Made by a program: the position numbers and the translations under genes
Shown: positions 26,096 to 35,382 of the stretch, piece after piece
How the letters are laid out: each line of letters opens with the position of its first letter
Numbering within the stretch: position 1 is the stretch's first letter
The notes under the pieces: model-generated
What the model saw: the letters and a program-made list of their open reading frames with translations, nothing else
What the model was told of the DNA's origin: nothing
Databases searched by the model: none
NCBI GenBank assembly: GCA_021775875.1
Contig: JAJFHA010000025.1
Span: forward strand, 1-64,000
From: Hyphomicrobiales bacterium
GTDB lineage: Bacteria > Pseudomonadota > Alphaproteobacteria > Rhizobiales > NORP267
Length of the DNA: 64,000 nt
Direction: 5' to 3'

Positions 26096-27618
26096 GATTT
26101 CGGAGCCTCCATATTCAGTTTTGCCTTGCGTCGCTGGCGCACCAGATACAGCGGATAGATGATCAAGCCAAGAGCTGCGATCAGACAAATCAGTGATATC
26201 GGCCGGGTTAGAAAAATTGTCATGTCGCCATGCTCGGCGATCATTGTCTGGCGGAAGGATTTTTCAGCCAGCGGTCCGAGCACGATTGCCAGCACCAAGG
26301 GTGCCATTGGGTAATCAAGTTTACGCATCAGATATCCAACCACTCCGAATATCAGGATCAGCCAAACGTCGTGCATCGAACTGGCGGGCGCAAAGCCGCC
26401 GACAAAACAAAGCACGAAGATAATTGGTGCGAGGATCGTAAAGGGCGTGCGCAATATCCAGATGAAGACCGGAATCAGGGACAGGTTGAGAATTACCGTG
26501 AACAGGTTTGCCGCATAGAGACTTGCGATCAGGCCCCAGACAAATTCCGGATGTTGAGAAAATAACAGCGGGCCGGGTTCCAGACCCCAGATGATCATGC
26601 CGCCAAGCAGAATGGCGGTTGTGGGGGAGCCTGGAATGCCCAGGGTCAGCATCGGTAGCAGTGACCCGGTTGAGGCGGCATTATTGGCGGCTTCCGGCGC
26701 GACAACCCCGTTGACATTGCCCCTGCCATATTCTTCTGGATTTTTTGCCATGCTTCTGGCCATGCCATAGGCCATCAGCGAGCCGGGTGTTGCGCCGGCG
26801 GCTGGCAGGATGCCGACAAAATAGCCCAGCGTTGAACTTAGGAACATGTTCAGCTTTGACCTGCGCCAGAGCATCTTCAAGGTTTCCACGCCACGCTTGA
26901 TGCCAAAGGTATGTTTGGCGATTTCCACTTTTCCCTGCGCCTGTTCGAGCGTCCAGAGCATTTCGCCGATGCCGTATATGCCGATCGCGAGGACGATAAA
27001 TGAGATGCCTTTATAAAATCCGGGTAGATCGAAAAATATCAGTCGTGGATGGCCGGAAATAATATCCAGCCCGACCGACGACAGCACTAAACCGAACAGG
27101 ATCATGAATATGGTTTTCGGAATGTCGTCGCCACCAAGGCCGATAAAGGTTGCGAACGCCAATACCATCAGGGCGAACTCTTCTGTTGAACCGAATCGCA
27201 GGGCAAAATTTGCCAGCGGCGGGGCGAACAGAGTGAAATAAATGACCGAGATGGTGCCGCCGACAAAGGAGGCGATAGCGGCTGCAATAAGCGCCCGGTC
27301 GGCTAAGCCTTTTATTGCCATGGGCCGCCCGTCAAACGTTGTGGCAACAGCGGTGGACGCGCCCGGAATGCCAAGCATGATTGACGAGATCGCACCGCCA
27401 TACATGGCGCCATAATAGATAGCCGCCAAGAATATCACGGCGCTGGTCGGTGGTACGAAAAACGTAATCGGCAATAAAATTGCGACCCCGTTAACCGAGC
27501 CAAGGCCGGGAATGGCGCCAATGAACAGGCCCATCAGGCACCCAAGCATCATCATGGCGAGATTGAGCGGCTCGAAAGCCACTGCAAATCCGTCCATAAG
27601 CGGTCCGAGAATTTCCAT
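26092..27618 (-). CDS. tctA: Tripartite tricarboxylate transporter, large membrane subunit TctA
   Basis: A 508-residue inner-membrane protein with about 12 helices and TctA-family motifs: GAIPGLGSVNGVAILLP, YYGAMYGGAISSIMLGIPG and LGIPGSPTTAILLGGM. It forms the channel part of a Na+-driven TTT carrier with TctB, using TctC as periplasmic receptor. The three genes stand directly upstream of the oxalate enzymes in one transcript, so oxalate is the likely cargo, although characterised TTT systems carry citrate and other organic acids. Confidence 0.93.
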   Translation of the reverse strand: MEILGPLMDGFAVAFEPLNLAMMMLGCLMGLFIGAIPGLGSVNGVAILLPITFFVPPTSAVIFLAAIYYGAMYGGAISSIMLGIPGASTAVATTFDGRPMAIKGLADRALIAAAIASFVGGTISVIYFTLFAPPLANFALRFGSTEEFALMVLAFATFIGLGGDDIPKTIFMILFGLVLSSVGLDIISGHPRLIFFDLPGFYKGISFIVLAIGIYGIGEMLWTLEQAQGKVEIAKHTFGIKRGVETLKMLWRRSKLNMFLSSTLGYFVGILPAAGATPGSLMAYGMARSMAKNPEEYGRGNVNGVVAPEAANNAASTGSLLPMLTLGIPGSPTTAILLGGMIIWGLEPGPLLFSQHPEFVWGLIASLYAANLFTVILNLSLIPVFIWILRTPFTILAPIIFVLCFVGGFAPASSMHDVWLILIFGVVGYLMRKLDYPMAPLVLAIVLGPLAEKSFRQTMIAEHGDMTIFLTRPISLICLIAALGLIIYPLYLVRQRRKAKLNMEAPKS

Positions 27619-27639
27619 GTTTGCTGCCCGTCTGCCTGA

Positions 27640-28137
27640 TTAAAAAAACATGCTGTAAAGTGGATAAAACAAGGGTTCGGTGACGCCTTTCGGCAGAAAT
27701 ACTTTCATGCCGATTTCGAAGAAGAAGAACGTGACGATTGGTGCCAGAAGCGCGATCGGGGCAATCACTACCCAGGAATGACCACCGAGAAAACGCATGT
27801 AAAACGCCAGGAAAAGCGGGATCATGACATAGGCACCAACAAAATGGGTACCCAGAAACATCACGAAAATCGCACCAGCCGATACCACAAACAAACGGAA
27901 TGTGGAGTAGCCCATAAAGGAATTTTCGTCGCGTGATTGAGGGGTCACCCGTCGTCGGGCACGCCAGAAAATCACACCGCTTGCCACCAGCATTCCGAGT
28001 GATAGCCAGAACGGGAATGCCCCGCCGCCCGGCCCCTTGCCGCTGACCCAGCCGATGGGGAGCTCTGAGCTCTTCCACATCAGGAATAACGAGAAGGCCA
28101 CAAGCGCCAAAGCCATTATTTGTTCGGCATGTCGCAT
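27640..28137 (-). CDS. tctB: Tripartite tricarboxylate transporter, small membrane subunit TctB
   Basis: I place the start at the ATG at 28137 because GAGGAGG lies four bases upstream; a longer frame from 28173 lacks such a site. The 165-residue product has four predicted membrane helices and the TctB pattern with GPGGGAFPFWLSLGML between the first two. It stabilises TctA in the TTT complex. It sits 40 bases after tctC and 21 bases before tctA. Confidence 0.88.
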   Translation of the reverse strand: MRHAEQIMALALVAFSLFLMWKSSELPIGWVSGKGPGGGAFPFWLSLGMLVASGVIFWRARRRVTPQSRDENSFMGYSTFRLFVVSAGAIFVMFLGTHFVGAYVMIPLFLAFYMRFLGGHSWVVIAPIALLAPIVTFFFFEIGMKVFLPKGVTEPLFYPLYSMFF

Positions 28138-28177
28138 GCGGCCTCCTCGGGTTTGCTGAAGATTCAGGCTCAATCCG

Positions 28178-29164
28178 CTATTCTATTTCGCCGGCAGCCC
28201 GCAGCATTTCTTCATGCTTGTCGCGTTCGCTGGTGAAATAGGATTGCAGTTCGTCGCCAACCAGCCAAGCGCATTGCAGGGCTTTGCTGGAACAATATTC
28301 TTTCCATTCGTCGGAGGCATATACCTTCTCAAAAAGATCACGATAGAAGGCCTGAACATCTGCTTCGATGCCACCCGGAGCCACGACCGAACGCTGCATG
28401 AAATATACAAGTTCAGGATGGCCAAGTTCGGCAAAGGTTGGAACATCCGGGAAAGCCGGGATGCGTTCTGGCGTCAAGGCTGCCAACGGGCGCGATTGAC
28501 CGGCTTCATAAAAGCCCATCTGTTCGGACGGATTGTTGACGGTTGAATTGACGTGGTTGCCGATCAGGTTTTTGGCAACGGTGCCGCCACCGCTATAGGG
28601 CACGTAGGTGACTTCAAAACCGTAGGCTGTTTGCAACATGCCGGTTACGAGCGAATCTTCCTGGCCGGTTCCGGTGCCGCCCATGATCCAGTCTTCAGAA
28701 CCTGCCGCTTTTACGGCGGTGACATAATCGTCAACCGACATGATATCGGTTTCGGAATTGACCCATAAAATAAAAGTGTCTTCGGCGAGACGCGCTATCG
28801 GTGTGAATTCTTCGATATTCACGCCAAGGCCCGGATTGCGCAGCGGCGTCGTGTAATAGGAATTCAATGTCGCCATGACAATATGCGGGTTACCGGCACT
28901 GTCTTTCAGATAGCGCAATGCTTCAGCACCAGATCCGCCACCCTTGTTGATCGGGATCACCGGTTGTGGCGACAGGTCGTGAGTTTCAATGATGCTCTGG
29001 ATAAAACGGGCAAGGCGATCAGCGCCCCCGCCCTGGCCGGCCATGATAACAAATTCAATAGGTCGTTGAGGCTGCCAGTCGGCTTTGGCGATATTTCCCA
29101 GCGACGTTAGAATCAGGGCTAACGTCAAAAACGTGCCCAGAAAAATAGTTTTTGCGAATTTCAT
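28178..29164 (-). CDS. tctC: Tripartite tricarboxylate transporter substrate-binding protein TctC (Bug family)
   Basis: The start at 29164 has GGGGAGG upstream and gives a proper Sec signal peptide (MKFAKTIFLGTFLTLAL... ending near AKA, about residue 28); a longer frame from 29230 would bury it. The 328-residue periplasmic receptor shows Bug-family features: PIEFVIMAGQGGGADRLAR, then GGGSGAEALRYL around the ligand loops and YVPYSGGG. Two cysteines near the C-terminus (CSSKALQC) could form a disulfide. First gene of the oxalate operon. Confidence 0.9.
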   Translation of the reverse strand: MKFAKTIFLGTFLTLALILTSLGNIAKADWQPQRPIEFVIMAGQGGGADRLARFIQSIIETHDLSPQPVIPINKGGGSGAEALRYLKDSAGNPHIVMATLNSYYTTPLRNPGLGVNIEEFTPIARLAEDTFILWVNSETDIMSVDDYVTAVKAAGSEDWIMGGTGTGQEDSLVTGMLQTAYGFEVTYVPYSGGGTVAKNLIGNHVNSTVNNPSEQMGFYEAGQSRPLAALTPERIPAFPDVPTFAELGHPELVYFMQRSVVAPGGIEADVQAFYRDLFEKVYASDEWKEYCSSKALQCAWLVGDELQSYFTSERDKHEEMLRAAGEIE

Positions 29165-29549
29165 TTGAAATCCTCCCCTGGATTGGGTGCCGAATTGGAT
29201 AAAAACCAATTTTCTTTTCCATTGCGGCACTAATGCACACCTTCACACCGATTTTTATCGCCTTCTTGAGCGAGGCTTGGTATGTGGTCTTTGGTATGCC
29301 ACAGACACTTCGCGCATTTTGACGTGATGGAGTCAAGGTGGAAATTTGATTCTGTGGAAACCGGGTGCCGGGAAAATGTTGTTCCGGAGAAAAATATTTT
29401 CCATTGATAAAACATTGCAGTACCGGGAAAGGTTTCCATCCGGGCAAGGAAGTATTTGTCGTTTGCCGCTGTGATTGCGGCGGGATTGACGTATTGTTGC
29501 AGCTGGTCAGGAGATATTTAATAGAAATGAATTGCGGAGATGCAAAAAT
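29165..29549. promoter_or_regulatory. Divergent control region of the oxalate and formate dehydrogenase operons
   Basis: This 385-base gap contains no supported gene. It must hold the promoters for tctC (minus) and fdhB (plus). It contains a direct repeat of TTGGTATG at 29277-29284 and 29291-29298, the second copy extended to TGGTATGCCA, which is nearly palindromic and of the general T-GT-AC-A form used by FadR/FCD regulators. The site lies about 115 bases from tctC and about 250 from fdhB and is the best candidate operator for the GntR protein of the operon. Confidence 0.4.
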
Positions 29550-31241
29550 ATGAGTCCTGATCCGAGACCCATCCATCCGGGATCCGGTCGGCGCAAAGCT
29601 GCCCGCTACCCAAAAGGCCGGTATCTGCAGAGCGGTGAGCGTGATGCTGTTCTCTCTTTGTTGGGGGACCGGGAATTGCGCCGCGATCATCTGATCGAAT
29701 ATCTGCATCTTGTTCAGGACAAATACGGGCATCTTTCAGCGGGCCATCTTCAGGCGCTTGGCGGCGCGTTGCGAATTTCCATGGCGGAAGTTTATGAAGT
29801 GGCTTCCTTTTACGCCCATTTCGATATTGTGCGCGACGGAGAAACGCCGCCGCCGGCAACAACGATCCGGGTGTGTGAATCACTGAGCTGTATGCTGGCG
29901 GGTGCCGAAACCCTGATCACTGCGCTTGAAAATGGATCAGGCGATGATGTGCGGATTGTCCGCGCGCCCTGTATGGGGCGATGTGATCTGGCACCGGTCG
30001 CGGAAGCCGGGCACAGGCATGTTGATCATGCGACGGTCGAGAATATTGGTGAGATTGTCACCAAGGGTGATCTGCATCCGGTCGTTCCGGATTATCAGGA
30101 TTTTGAAGCCTACCGCGCCGATGGCGGCTACCAGATGCTGGAACAATGCCGGGCAGGCGTACGCGATGTTGAAGATGTGATCCAGACCCTGTCCGATGGC
30201 GGATTGCGTGGCCTTGGTGGTGCCGGGTTCCCGACCGGGCGCAAATGGCAATTTGTACGGGCGGAATCCGGGCCACGCCTGATGGCGGTCAATGGCGATG
30301 AAGGCGAACCGGGGACATTTAAAGACAGGCATTATCTGGAAACCGCGCCACATAAATTCTTTGAGGGCATGCTGATCGGTGCCTGGGCGGTGGAAGCAGA
30401 AACCATCTATATCTATCTCCGGGATGAATATCCGGCGGCGCGCGAAATCCTGCTGCGCGAGATTGCAAAGCTTGAAGCAAGTGGATTGGCCGATCACACC
30501 AATATTGAGCTGCGTCGCGGGGCAGGGGCTTATATTTGTGGTGAAGAATCCGCGATGCTTGAATCGATCGAGGGAAAACGCGGGATACCGCGTCACCGCC
30601 CACCCTATGTGGCGCAGGTTGGTCTGTTCGGGCGGCCAACGTTGGTCAACAATATTGAGACGCTGTACTGGATTCCGGAAATTCTGAAAAACGGTGCCGA
30701 CTGGTTTGCCGATCAGGGAATTGGCGACTCCAAGGGCTTGCGCAGTTATTCAGTTTCGGGTCACGTGAAAAATCCTGGCGTCAAGCTGGTGTCGGCTGGA
30801 TTGACCGTGCAGCAATTGATCGATGATCATTGCGGCGGCATGAGCGACGGCCATGTATTTCGCGGATATTTGCCCGGCGGGCCCTCGGGTGGGATTTTGC
30901 CAGCCACCATGAACGACCTGCCGCTTGATTTCGGTCAGCTTGAAAAGCACGGCTCGTTTGTTGGTTCACACGCGGTCGTAATTTTGTCTGATCAGGATGA
31001 TATGCGAGCCGTGGCGCTCAATCTGATGAAGTTTTTTGAAGATGAAAGCTGCGGCCAATGTACGCCGTGCCGGAACGGAACGGAAAAAGCGGTTAAACTG
31101 ATGAGCCGCGATAAATGGGACCAGGACCTGCTCAATGACCTTGCGACAGTGATGGCAGATGCCTCCATTTGCGGGCTCGGACAGGCTGCCCCCAACCCGC
31201 TGAAATCGGTGCTAAAATATTTCCCGGAAGATGTCACATGA
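29550..31241 (+). CDS. NAD-dependent formate dehydrogenase, NADH-binding beta subunit (NuoE-NuoF fusion)
   Basis: The 563-residue protein joins two complex-I-like parts. Residues about 30-190 form a NuoE-like thioredoxin fold with a [2Fe-2S] site (Cys109, Cys114, Cys141, Cys145). The rest is NuoF-like: GGLRGLGGAGFPTGRKW and GRPTLVNNIETL for FMN and NADH, and ESCGQCTPCRNG plus a later SICGLG cysteine for a [4Fe-4S] cluster. Electrons from formate reach NAD+ here. The same fusion occurs in the tungsten-type Fdh1 of Methylobacterium. I start at the ATG 29550, not the upstream TTG. The stop overlaps the alpha start (ATGA). Confidence 0.92.
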   Translation: MSPDPRPIHPGSGRRKAARYPKGRYLQSGERDAVLSLLGDRELRRDHLIEYLHLVQDKYGHLSAGHLQALGGALRISMAEVYEVASFYAHFDIVRDGETPPPATTIRVCESLSCMLAGAETLITALENGSGDDVRIVRAPCMGRCDLAPVAEAGHRHVDHATVENIGEIVTKGDLHPVVPDYQDFEAYRADGGYQMLEQCRAGVRDVEDVIQTLSDGGLRGLGGAGFPTGRKWQFVRAESGPRLMAVNGDEGEPGTFKDRHYLETAPHKFFEGMLIGAWAVEAETIYIYLRDEYPAAREILLREIAKLEASGLADHTNIELRRGAGAYICGEESAMLESIEGKRGIPRHRPPYVAQVGLFGRPTLVNNIETLYWIPEILKNGADWFADQGIGDSKGLRSYSVSGHVKNPGVKLVSAGLTVQQLIDDHCGGMSDGHVFRGYLPGGPSGGILPATMNDLPLDFGQLEKHGSFVGSHAVVILSDQDDMRAVALNLMKFFEDESCGQCTPCRNGTEKAVKLMSRDKWDQDLLNDLATVMADASICGLGQAAPNPLKSVLKYFPEDVT

Positions 31242-34015
31242 GCAAGCAAATCAAATTTGAACTGGATGGCAAGCAGGTTGCCGCTGAGCCGGATGAAACC
31301 ATCTGGCAGGTAGCGAAACGGGAAGGGGTGGATATCCCGCACCTTTGCTGGCACCCGGAGCCGGGCTACCGGTCGGACGGAAATTGCCGCGCCTGCATGG
31401 TGGAAATTGATGGCGAGCGGACCCTGACAGCATCCTGCATTCGCACCCCGACTGAAGGTATGAAAGTCAGTTCAGCGTCTGAACGGGCAAAAAAATCCCG
31501 CGAGATGGTATTTGAATTGCTTCTGGCGGACCAGCCGGAGCGGGATGAGGCTCATGATTCGAAGTCCAGTTTCTGGAACTGGATGGACGCCATGGATGTC
31601 TCCGACATCCGCCGCTACCCGGCGCGTGAAGCAGTTGCGGCCGATAATTCCCACACCGCGATTGCGGTCAATCTTGATGCCTGCATCCAGTGCAATCTTT
31701 GTGTGCGGGCGTGTCGTGAAGTCCAGCGCAACGATGTGATTGGCATGGCGGGACGGGGCAGCGACGCGAAAATCATTTTTGATTTCGATGCCGGGATGGG
31801 TAGTTCGACCTGCGTCGCGTGCGGCGAATGTGTGCAGGTTTGCCCCACAGGCGCATTGATGGAATCCAGCCTTCTGGATGATGCCGGCGTGCGAACAGAA
31901 TTTGAAGAACGTTCCGTCGATACCCTTTGCCCTTATTGCGGTGTCGGGTGCCAGACCAGGGTGCATGTGAAGGATGATCGCATTCTTTATGTGGATGGGC
32001 GTGATGGCCCAGCCAACGAAAACCGGCTTTGTGTCAAAGGCCGGTTCGGCTTTGACTATATCCACCATTCCGGGCGGCTGACCAAACCGTTGATCCGGCT
32101 GGCAGATGCGCCGAAAGAAAAAAGCGGTGAAATCGACCCCGACAATCCATTGACCCATTTCCGCGAAGCAAGCTGGGACGAGGCGCTTGATGTGGCGGCA
32201 AATGGATTGAAATCAATCCATAAACGTGATGGCGGCGCGGGCCTTGCGGGCTTTGGCTCGGCCAAAGCATCCAACGAAGAGGCGTATCTGTTCCAGAAGC
32301 TGATTCGTCAGGGGTTTGGGACCAACAACGTGGATCATTGCACCAGGCTTTGCCACGCATCATCAGTTGCCGCTTTGATGGAAGGGTTGAGTTCAGGCTC
32401 AGTGACCGCGCCATTTACAGCCGCCAAAGACGCCGAATGCATCATCGTTATCGGCGCGCGTCCTTCTGAAAATCACCCTGTTGCGGCGACCTATATCAAG
32501 AATGCCGCCAAAGAAGGCGCGAAGCTTGTTGTTATGGATCCGCGCGGCCAGAATCAGGGCATTGCCCGATTTGCCAGTCACGTTTTGCAATTCCAGCCCG
32601 GTCGCGATGTGGCGTTATTGAACGCCATGTTGAATACGATCATTTCTGAGAATCTCCATGACGAGCAATATGTTCAGGCGCATACCGAAGGCTTTGAGGC
32701 GCTGCGCGATCAGGTGGCTGAATTTACGCCTGAAGCCATGGAAGAGATTTGCGGGATCGACGCCGCGCGCATTCGTGAAGTGGCGCGGCTTTATGCAACA
32801 TCGCGCACCTCGCTTATTTTCTGGGGTATGGGAATTTCCCAACATACCCACGGCACCGACAATTCCCGCTGTCTGATCTCGCTTGCTTTGGTGACCGGTC
32901 AGGTCGGGCGGCCAGGTACCGGACTGCATCCGTTGCGCGGCCAGAATAATGTACAGGGCGCGTCTGACGCAGGGTTGATACCAATGTTTTTCCCCGATTA
33001 TCGCTCGGTGGAAAATGACGAAATCCGCGGTGAATATTCGGAATTCTGGGGCCGTGAACTTGACCCCAAACGCGGGCTGACTGTGGTGGAGATTATCGAC
33101 GCAATCCATGCCGACCAGATCAAGGGCATGTATGTTTTGGGTGAAAACCCGGCCATGTCCGACCCGGATCAATCTCACGCCAGGGGGGCGCTTGCCAAAC
33201 TTGAACATCTTGTGGTGCAGGATATTTTTCTGACCGAGACGGCGAAATATGCCGATGTGATCCTGCCGGCGTCGGCGCATGCAGAAAAGTGGGGCTCCTT
33301 CACCAATACCAACCGGCAGGTGCAGATTGCCCGACCGGTTCTTGATCCGCCGGGAGACGCCCGCCAGGATTGGGAGCTTGTGCAGGAACTTGCCAACCGG
33401 GTTGGCCTTGATTGGAAATACACCCATCCGCGTGATGTGTTTGCAGAGATGACCGAAGTGATGGCGTCGCTAAAAAATATTACATGGGAACGGTTGGAGC
33501 GAGAAGATTCCGTGACCTTCCCGTGCGACGGACCGGATCAGCCGGGTAACGAGATCATATTTGGCGACGGCTTCCCGACCGCCAATGGTCGCGCCAGAAT
33601 TGTGCCGACCAAATTGGTTGCGCCGGATGAATTGCCGGATGAAGATTTCCCGCTGGTGCTGACAACGGGCCGCCTGCTCGAACATTGGCATACGGGTTCG
33701 ATGACCCGTCGCGCCGCCAAACTGGATGCGCTGGAGCCGGAAGCCATTGTATGCCTGAATTCGCGCGATCTGATGCGGATGAATGTTGTGGCGGGAGACT
33801 TTGTGAAAGTCTCAACGCGGCGTGGCGACATATCGTTGATGGCCCGCGAAGACCGGGATGTGCCGGAGGGAATGGTGTTCATTCCATTCTGCTTTGCTGA
33901 AGCTGCCGCCAATATTCTCACCAACCCGCAACTTGATCCGATGGGCAAAATACCGGAATTCAAATTCTGCGCCGCCCGGGTTGAACCTGTCCGGGTGACA
34001 GAAGCGGCGGAGTGA
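31238..34015 (+). CDS. fdhA: Formate dehydrogenase alpha subunit, Mo/W-bis-MGD
   Basis: A 925-residue cytosolic catalytic subunit. Domain order: [2Fe-2S] ferredoxin (Cys37, Cys50, Cys53, Cys67), a His-Cys stretch, two [4Fe-4S] clusters (CIQCNLC from 149 and CVACGEC from 192), a [4Fe-4S] with CPYCGVGC at 231-238 and Cys265, then the Mo/W pterin domain. The metal ligand is Cys372 in HCTRLCHASS, not selenocysteine. It oxidises formate to CO2 and feeds NAD+ through the beta subunit. The start overlaps the beta stop. Accessory genes for cofactor sulfuration (fdhD) are not in the window. Divergent from the oxalate operon, whose formate it would consume. Confidence 0.95.
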   Translation: MSKQIKFELDGKQVAAEPDETIWQVAKREGVDIPHLCWHPEPGYRSDGNCRACMVEIDGERTLTASCIRTPTEGMKVSSASERAKKSREMVFELLLADQPERDEAHDSKSSFWNWMDAMDVSDIRRYPAREAVAADNSHTAIAVNLDACIQCNLCVRACREVQRNDVIGMAGRGSDAKIIFDFDAGMGSSTCVACGECVQVCPTGALMESSLLDDAGVRTEFEERSVDTLCPYCGVGCQTRVHVKDDRILYVDGRDGPANENRLCVKGRFGFDYIHHSGRLTKPLIRLADAPKEKSGEIDPDNPLTHFREASWDEALDVAANGLKSIHKRDGGAGLAGFGSAKASNEEAYLFQKLIRQGFGTNNVDHCTRLCHASSVAALMEGLSSGSVTAPFTAAKDAECIIVIGARPSENHPVAATYIKNAAKEGAKLVVMDPRGQNQGIARFASHVLQFQPGRDVALLNAMLNTIISENLHDEQYVQAHTEGFEALRDQVAEFTPEAMEEICGIDAARIREVARLYATSRTSLIFWGMGISQHTHGTDNSRCLISLALVTGQVGRPGTGLHPLRGQNNVQGASDAGLIPMFFPDYRSVENDEIRGEYSEFWGRELDPKRGLTVVEIIDAIHADQIKGMYVLGENPAMSDPDQSHARGALAKLEHLVVQDIFLTETAKYADVILPASAHAEKWGSFTNTNRQVQIARPVLDPPGDARQDWELVQELANRVGLDWKYTHPRDVFAEMTEVMASLKNITWERLEREDSVTFPCDGPDQPGNEIIFGDGFPTANGRARIVPTKLVAPDELPDEDFPLVLTTGRLLEHWHTGSMTRRAAKLDALEPEAIVCLNSRDLMRMNVVAGDFVKVSTRRGDISLMAREDRDVPEGMVFIPFCFAEAAANILTNPQLDPMGKIPEFKFCAARVEPVRVTEAAE

Positions 34016-34047
34016 ACTGCACCCAAGTTACAGGATTTGTGTGTGGC

Positions 34048-35259
34048 TTATTGTGGTCGCCGGGCGCGGACATCGCCTTCCGGGGTCATGAACCGAGCGC
34101 CGTCTTTATATGACCAATTGCGCATGACGCCGTTGCCGCGTTCAACATCCAGTGTCCCGACCCAGGCGCCGAATGTTGCCTGATGGTCGATGGCGCGGAA
34201 TTCTGTTCGCCCGACAAGGGTATCAAATCTGAGCCCTTCAAAGGTATCGATTAAGGCTTCGGTTTCAATTGAACCTGCGGCCTCAATAGCGGCTTTGATG
34301 GCATAAACTGCTGTATAGCCAAGCAGCGATCCGAGCCGGGGGGTGTCGTTGAATGCGGTACGGTAATTCTCGACGAATGCGATATGTGGCGGGCTGTCAA
34401 TTTGTGCCCAGGGATAACCGGTCACGATCCATCCCTCCGGCGTATTGCGTCCCAAGTTGAGCAGCCATTCCGGTTCTCCGGTCAGCAAGCTCAATATTGT
34501 CCGGTCTTCAAACAGGTTTTGGGCATTGCCTTCACGGGTGAATGCGACAAGGTCGCCGCCAAACAGGGCTGAGAAAACACCTTCGGGCTCCGCTTGGGCG
34601 ATGGCTGCAATTGTGGCGGAGGCGTCGATCCTGCCGAGTGGTGGATATTGTTCCGCCACGATTTCAATGCCGGGAATAGCGGCCATTATCAATTGTTTGA
34701 AGCTGGCCGCCGCTGATTGCCCGTACGCATAATTTGGCGCAACGATCGCCCATTTTGTGATCCCGCTTGTCTCGACTGCATCAACCAGCATGGCGGTTTG
34801 CATGTAGGTGTTTGGGCGCAGGCGAAAGGTGTGGCGATTTCCGGATCCAAGCGTCAATGCGTCGGTGAGTGGGGTGGTTGCCAGAAATACAATTTTGTTC
34901 TGATTGGCATAATCAGAAACCGTAAGGGCTGTGCCGGAGAGGAATGTACCGAAAATCAGGGATACTTTTTCGCGGAGAAGCAATTCGCTAGCGACACGAA
35001 CAGCAGTCCCGGCCGTGCCGCCATCGTCGCGGCTGATAATCTCAAGCGGTTTGCCCAAAACCCCGCCAGCGGTGTTGATCTCAGCGAGCGCCATTTGCCA
35101 GCCGTTTCGATACGGCACGTTGAAAGCGGCGTAGCGAGCATACGACGACAATTCACCGATCCGGATGGTGTCGTCATCGGCTTTTGCAGTGGTGGCAATA
35201 GATGCCGTGAGAACAAGCGTTGTCAGGACAATTCCAAAAAAACCAATTCGTTCATTCAT
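34048..35259 (-). CDS. ABC transporter substrate-binding protein, branched-chain amino acid/amide type (orphan)
   Basis: I start at the ATG 35259, which gives a signal peptide ending near AKA (about residue 27); a longer frame from 35289 would hide it. The 403-residue periplasmic-binding fold (Peripla_BP_6) includes NTAGGVLGKPLEIISRDDGG and the hinge segments typical of LivK/AmiC-like receptors, which bind amino acids, amides or aromatic acids. No ABC permease or ATPase genes are near. It lies downstream of korAB on the same strand after a 123-base gap, and may deliver the substrate of the heterocycle operon. That link is inference. Confidence 0.85.
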   Translation of the reverse strand: MNERIGFFGIVLTTLVLTASIATTAKADDDTIRIGELSSYARYAAFNVPYRNGWQMALAEINTAGGVLGKPLEIISRDDGGTAGTAVRVASELLLREKVSLIFGTFLSGTALTVSDYANQNKIVFLATTPLTDALTLGSGNRHTFRLRPNTYMQTAMLVDAVETSGITKWAIVAPNYAYGQSAAASFKQLIMAAIPGIEIVAEQYPPLGRIDASATIAAIAQAEPEGVFSALFGGDLVAFTREGNAQNLFEDRTILSLLTGEPEWLLNLGRNTPEGWIVTGYPWAQIDSPPHIAFVENYRTAFNDTPRLGSLLGYTAVYAIKAAIEAAGSIETEALIDTFEGLRFDTLVGRTEFRAIDHQATFGAWVGTLDVERGNGVMRNWSYKDGARFMTPEGDVRARRPQ

Positions 35260-35382
35260 GTTTTTTCCCGGAACAGAAAAGTCTCGCAAGCCGTCAGATC
35301 ATATCACCGGATGGGCCAATGAAACATAGCCTTGGGGAAATACACCATTGAGGTGATTGGAGGATTTCCGGCAGGTTTTCCG

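Noticed and set aside
27491-28078. Minus-strand frame of 195 codons overlapping tctB and tctA
   Set aside because: It is in another frame across the tctB-tctA junction; both real genes have clear family motifs and ribosome sites.
32615-33427. Minus-strand frame of 270 codons
   Set aside because: It is a shadow of the formate dehydrogenase alpha gene, rich in His/Arg/Gln as antisense frames usually are.
31238-34015. Selenocysteine formate dehydrogenase
   Set aside because: There is no in-frame TGA; the metal ligand position is a normal cysteine codon (Cys372).
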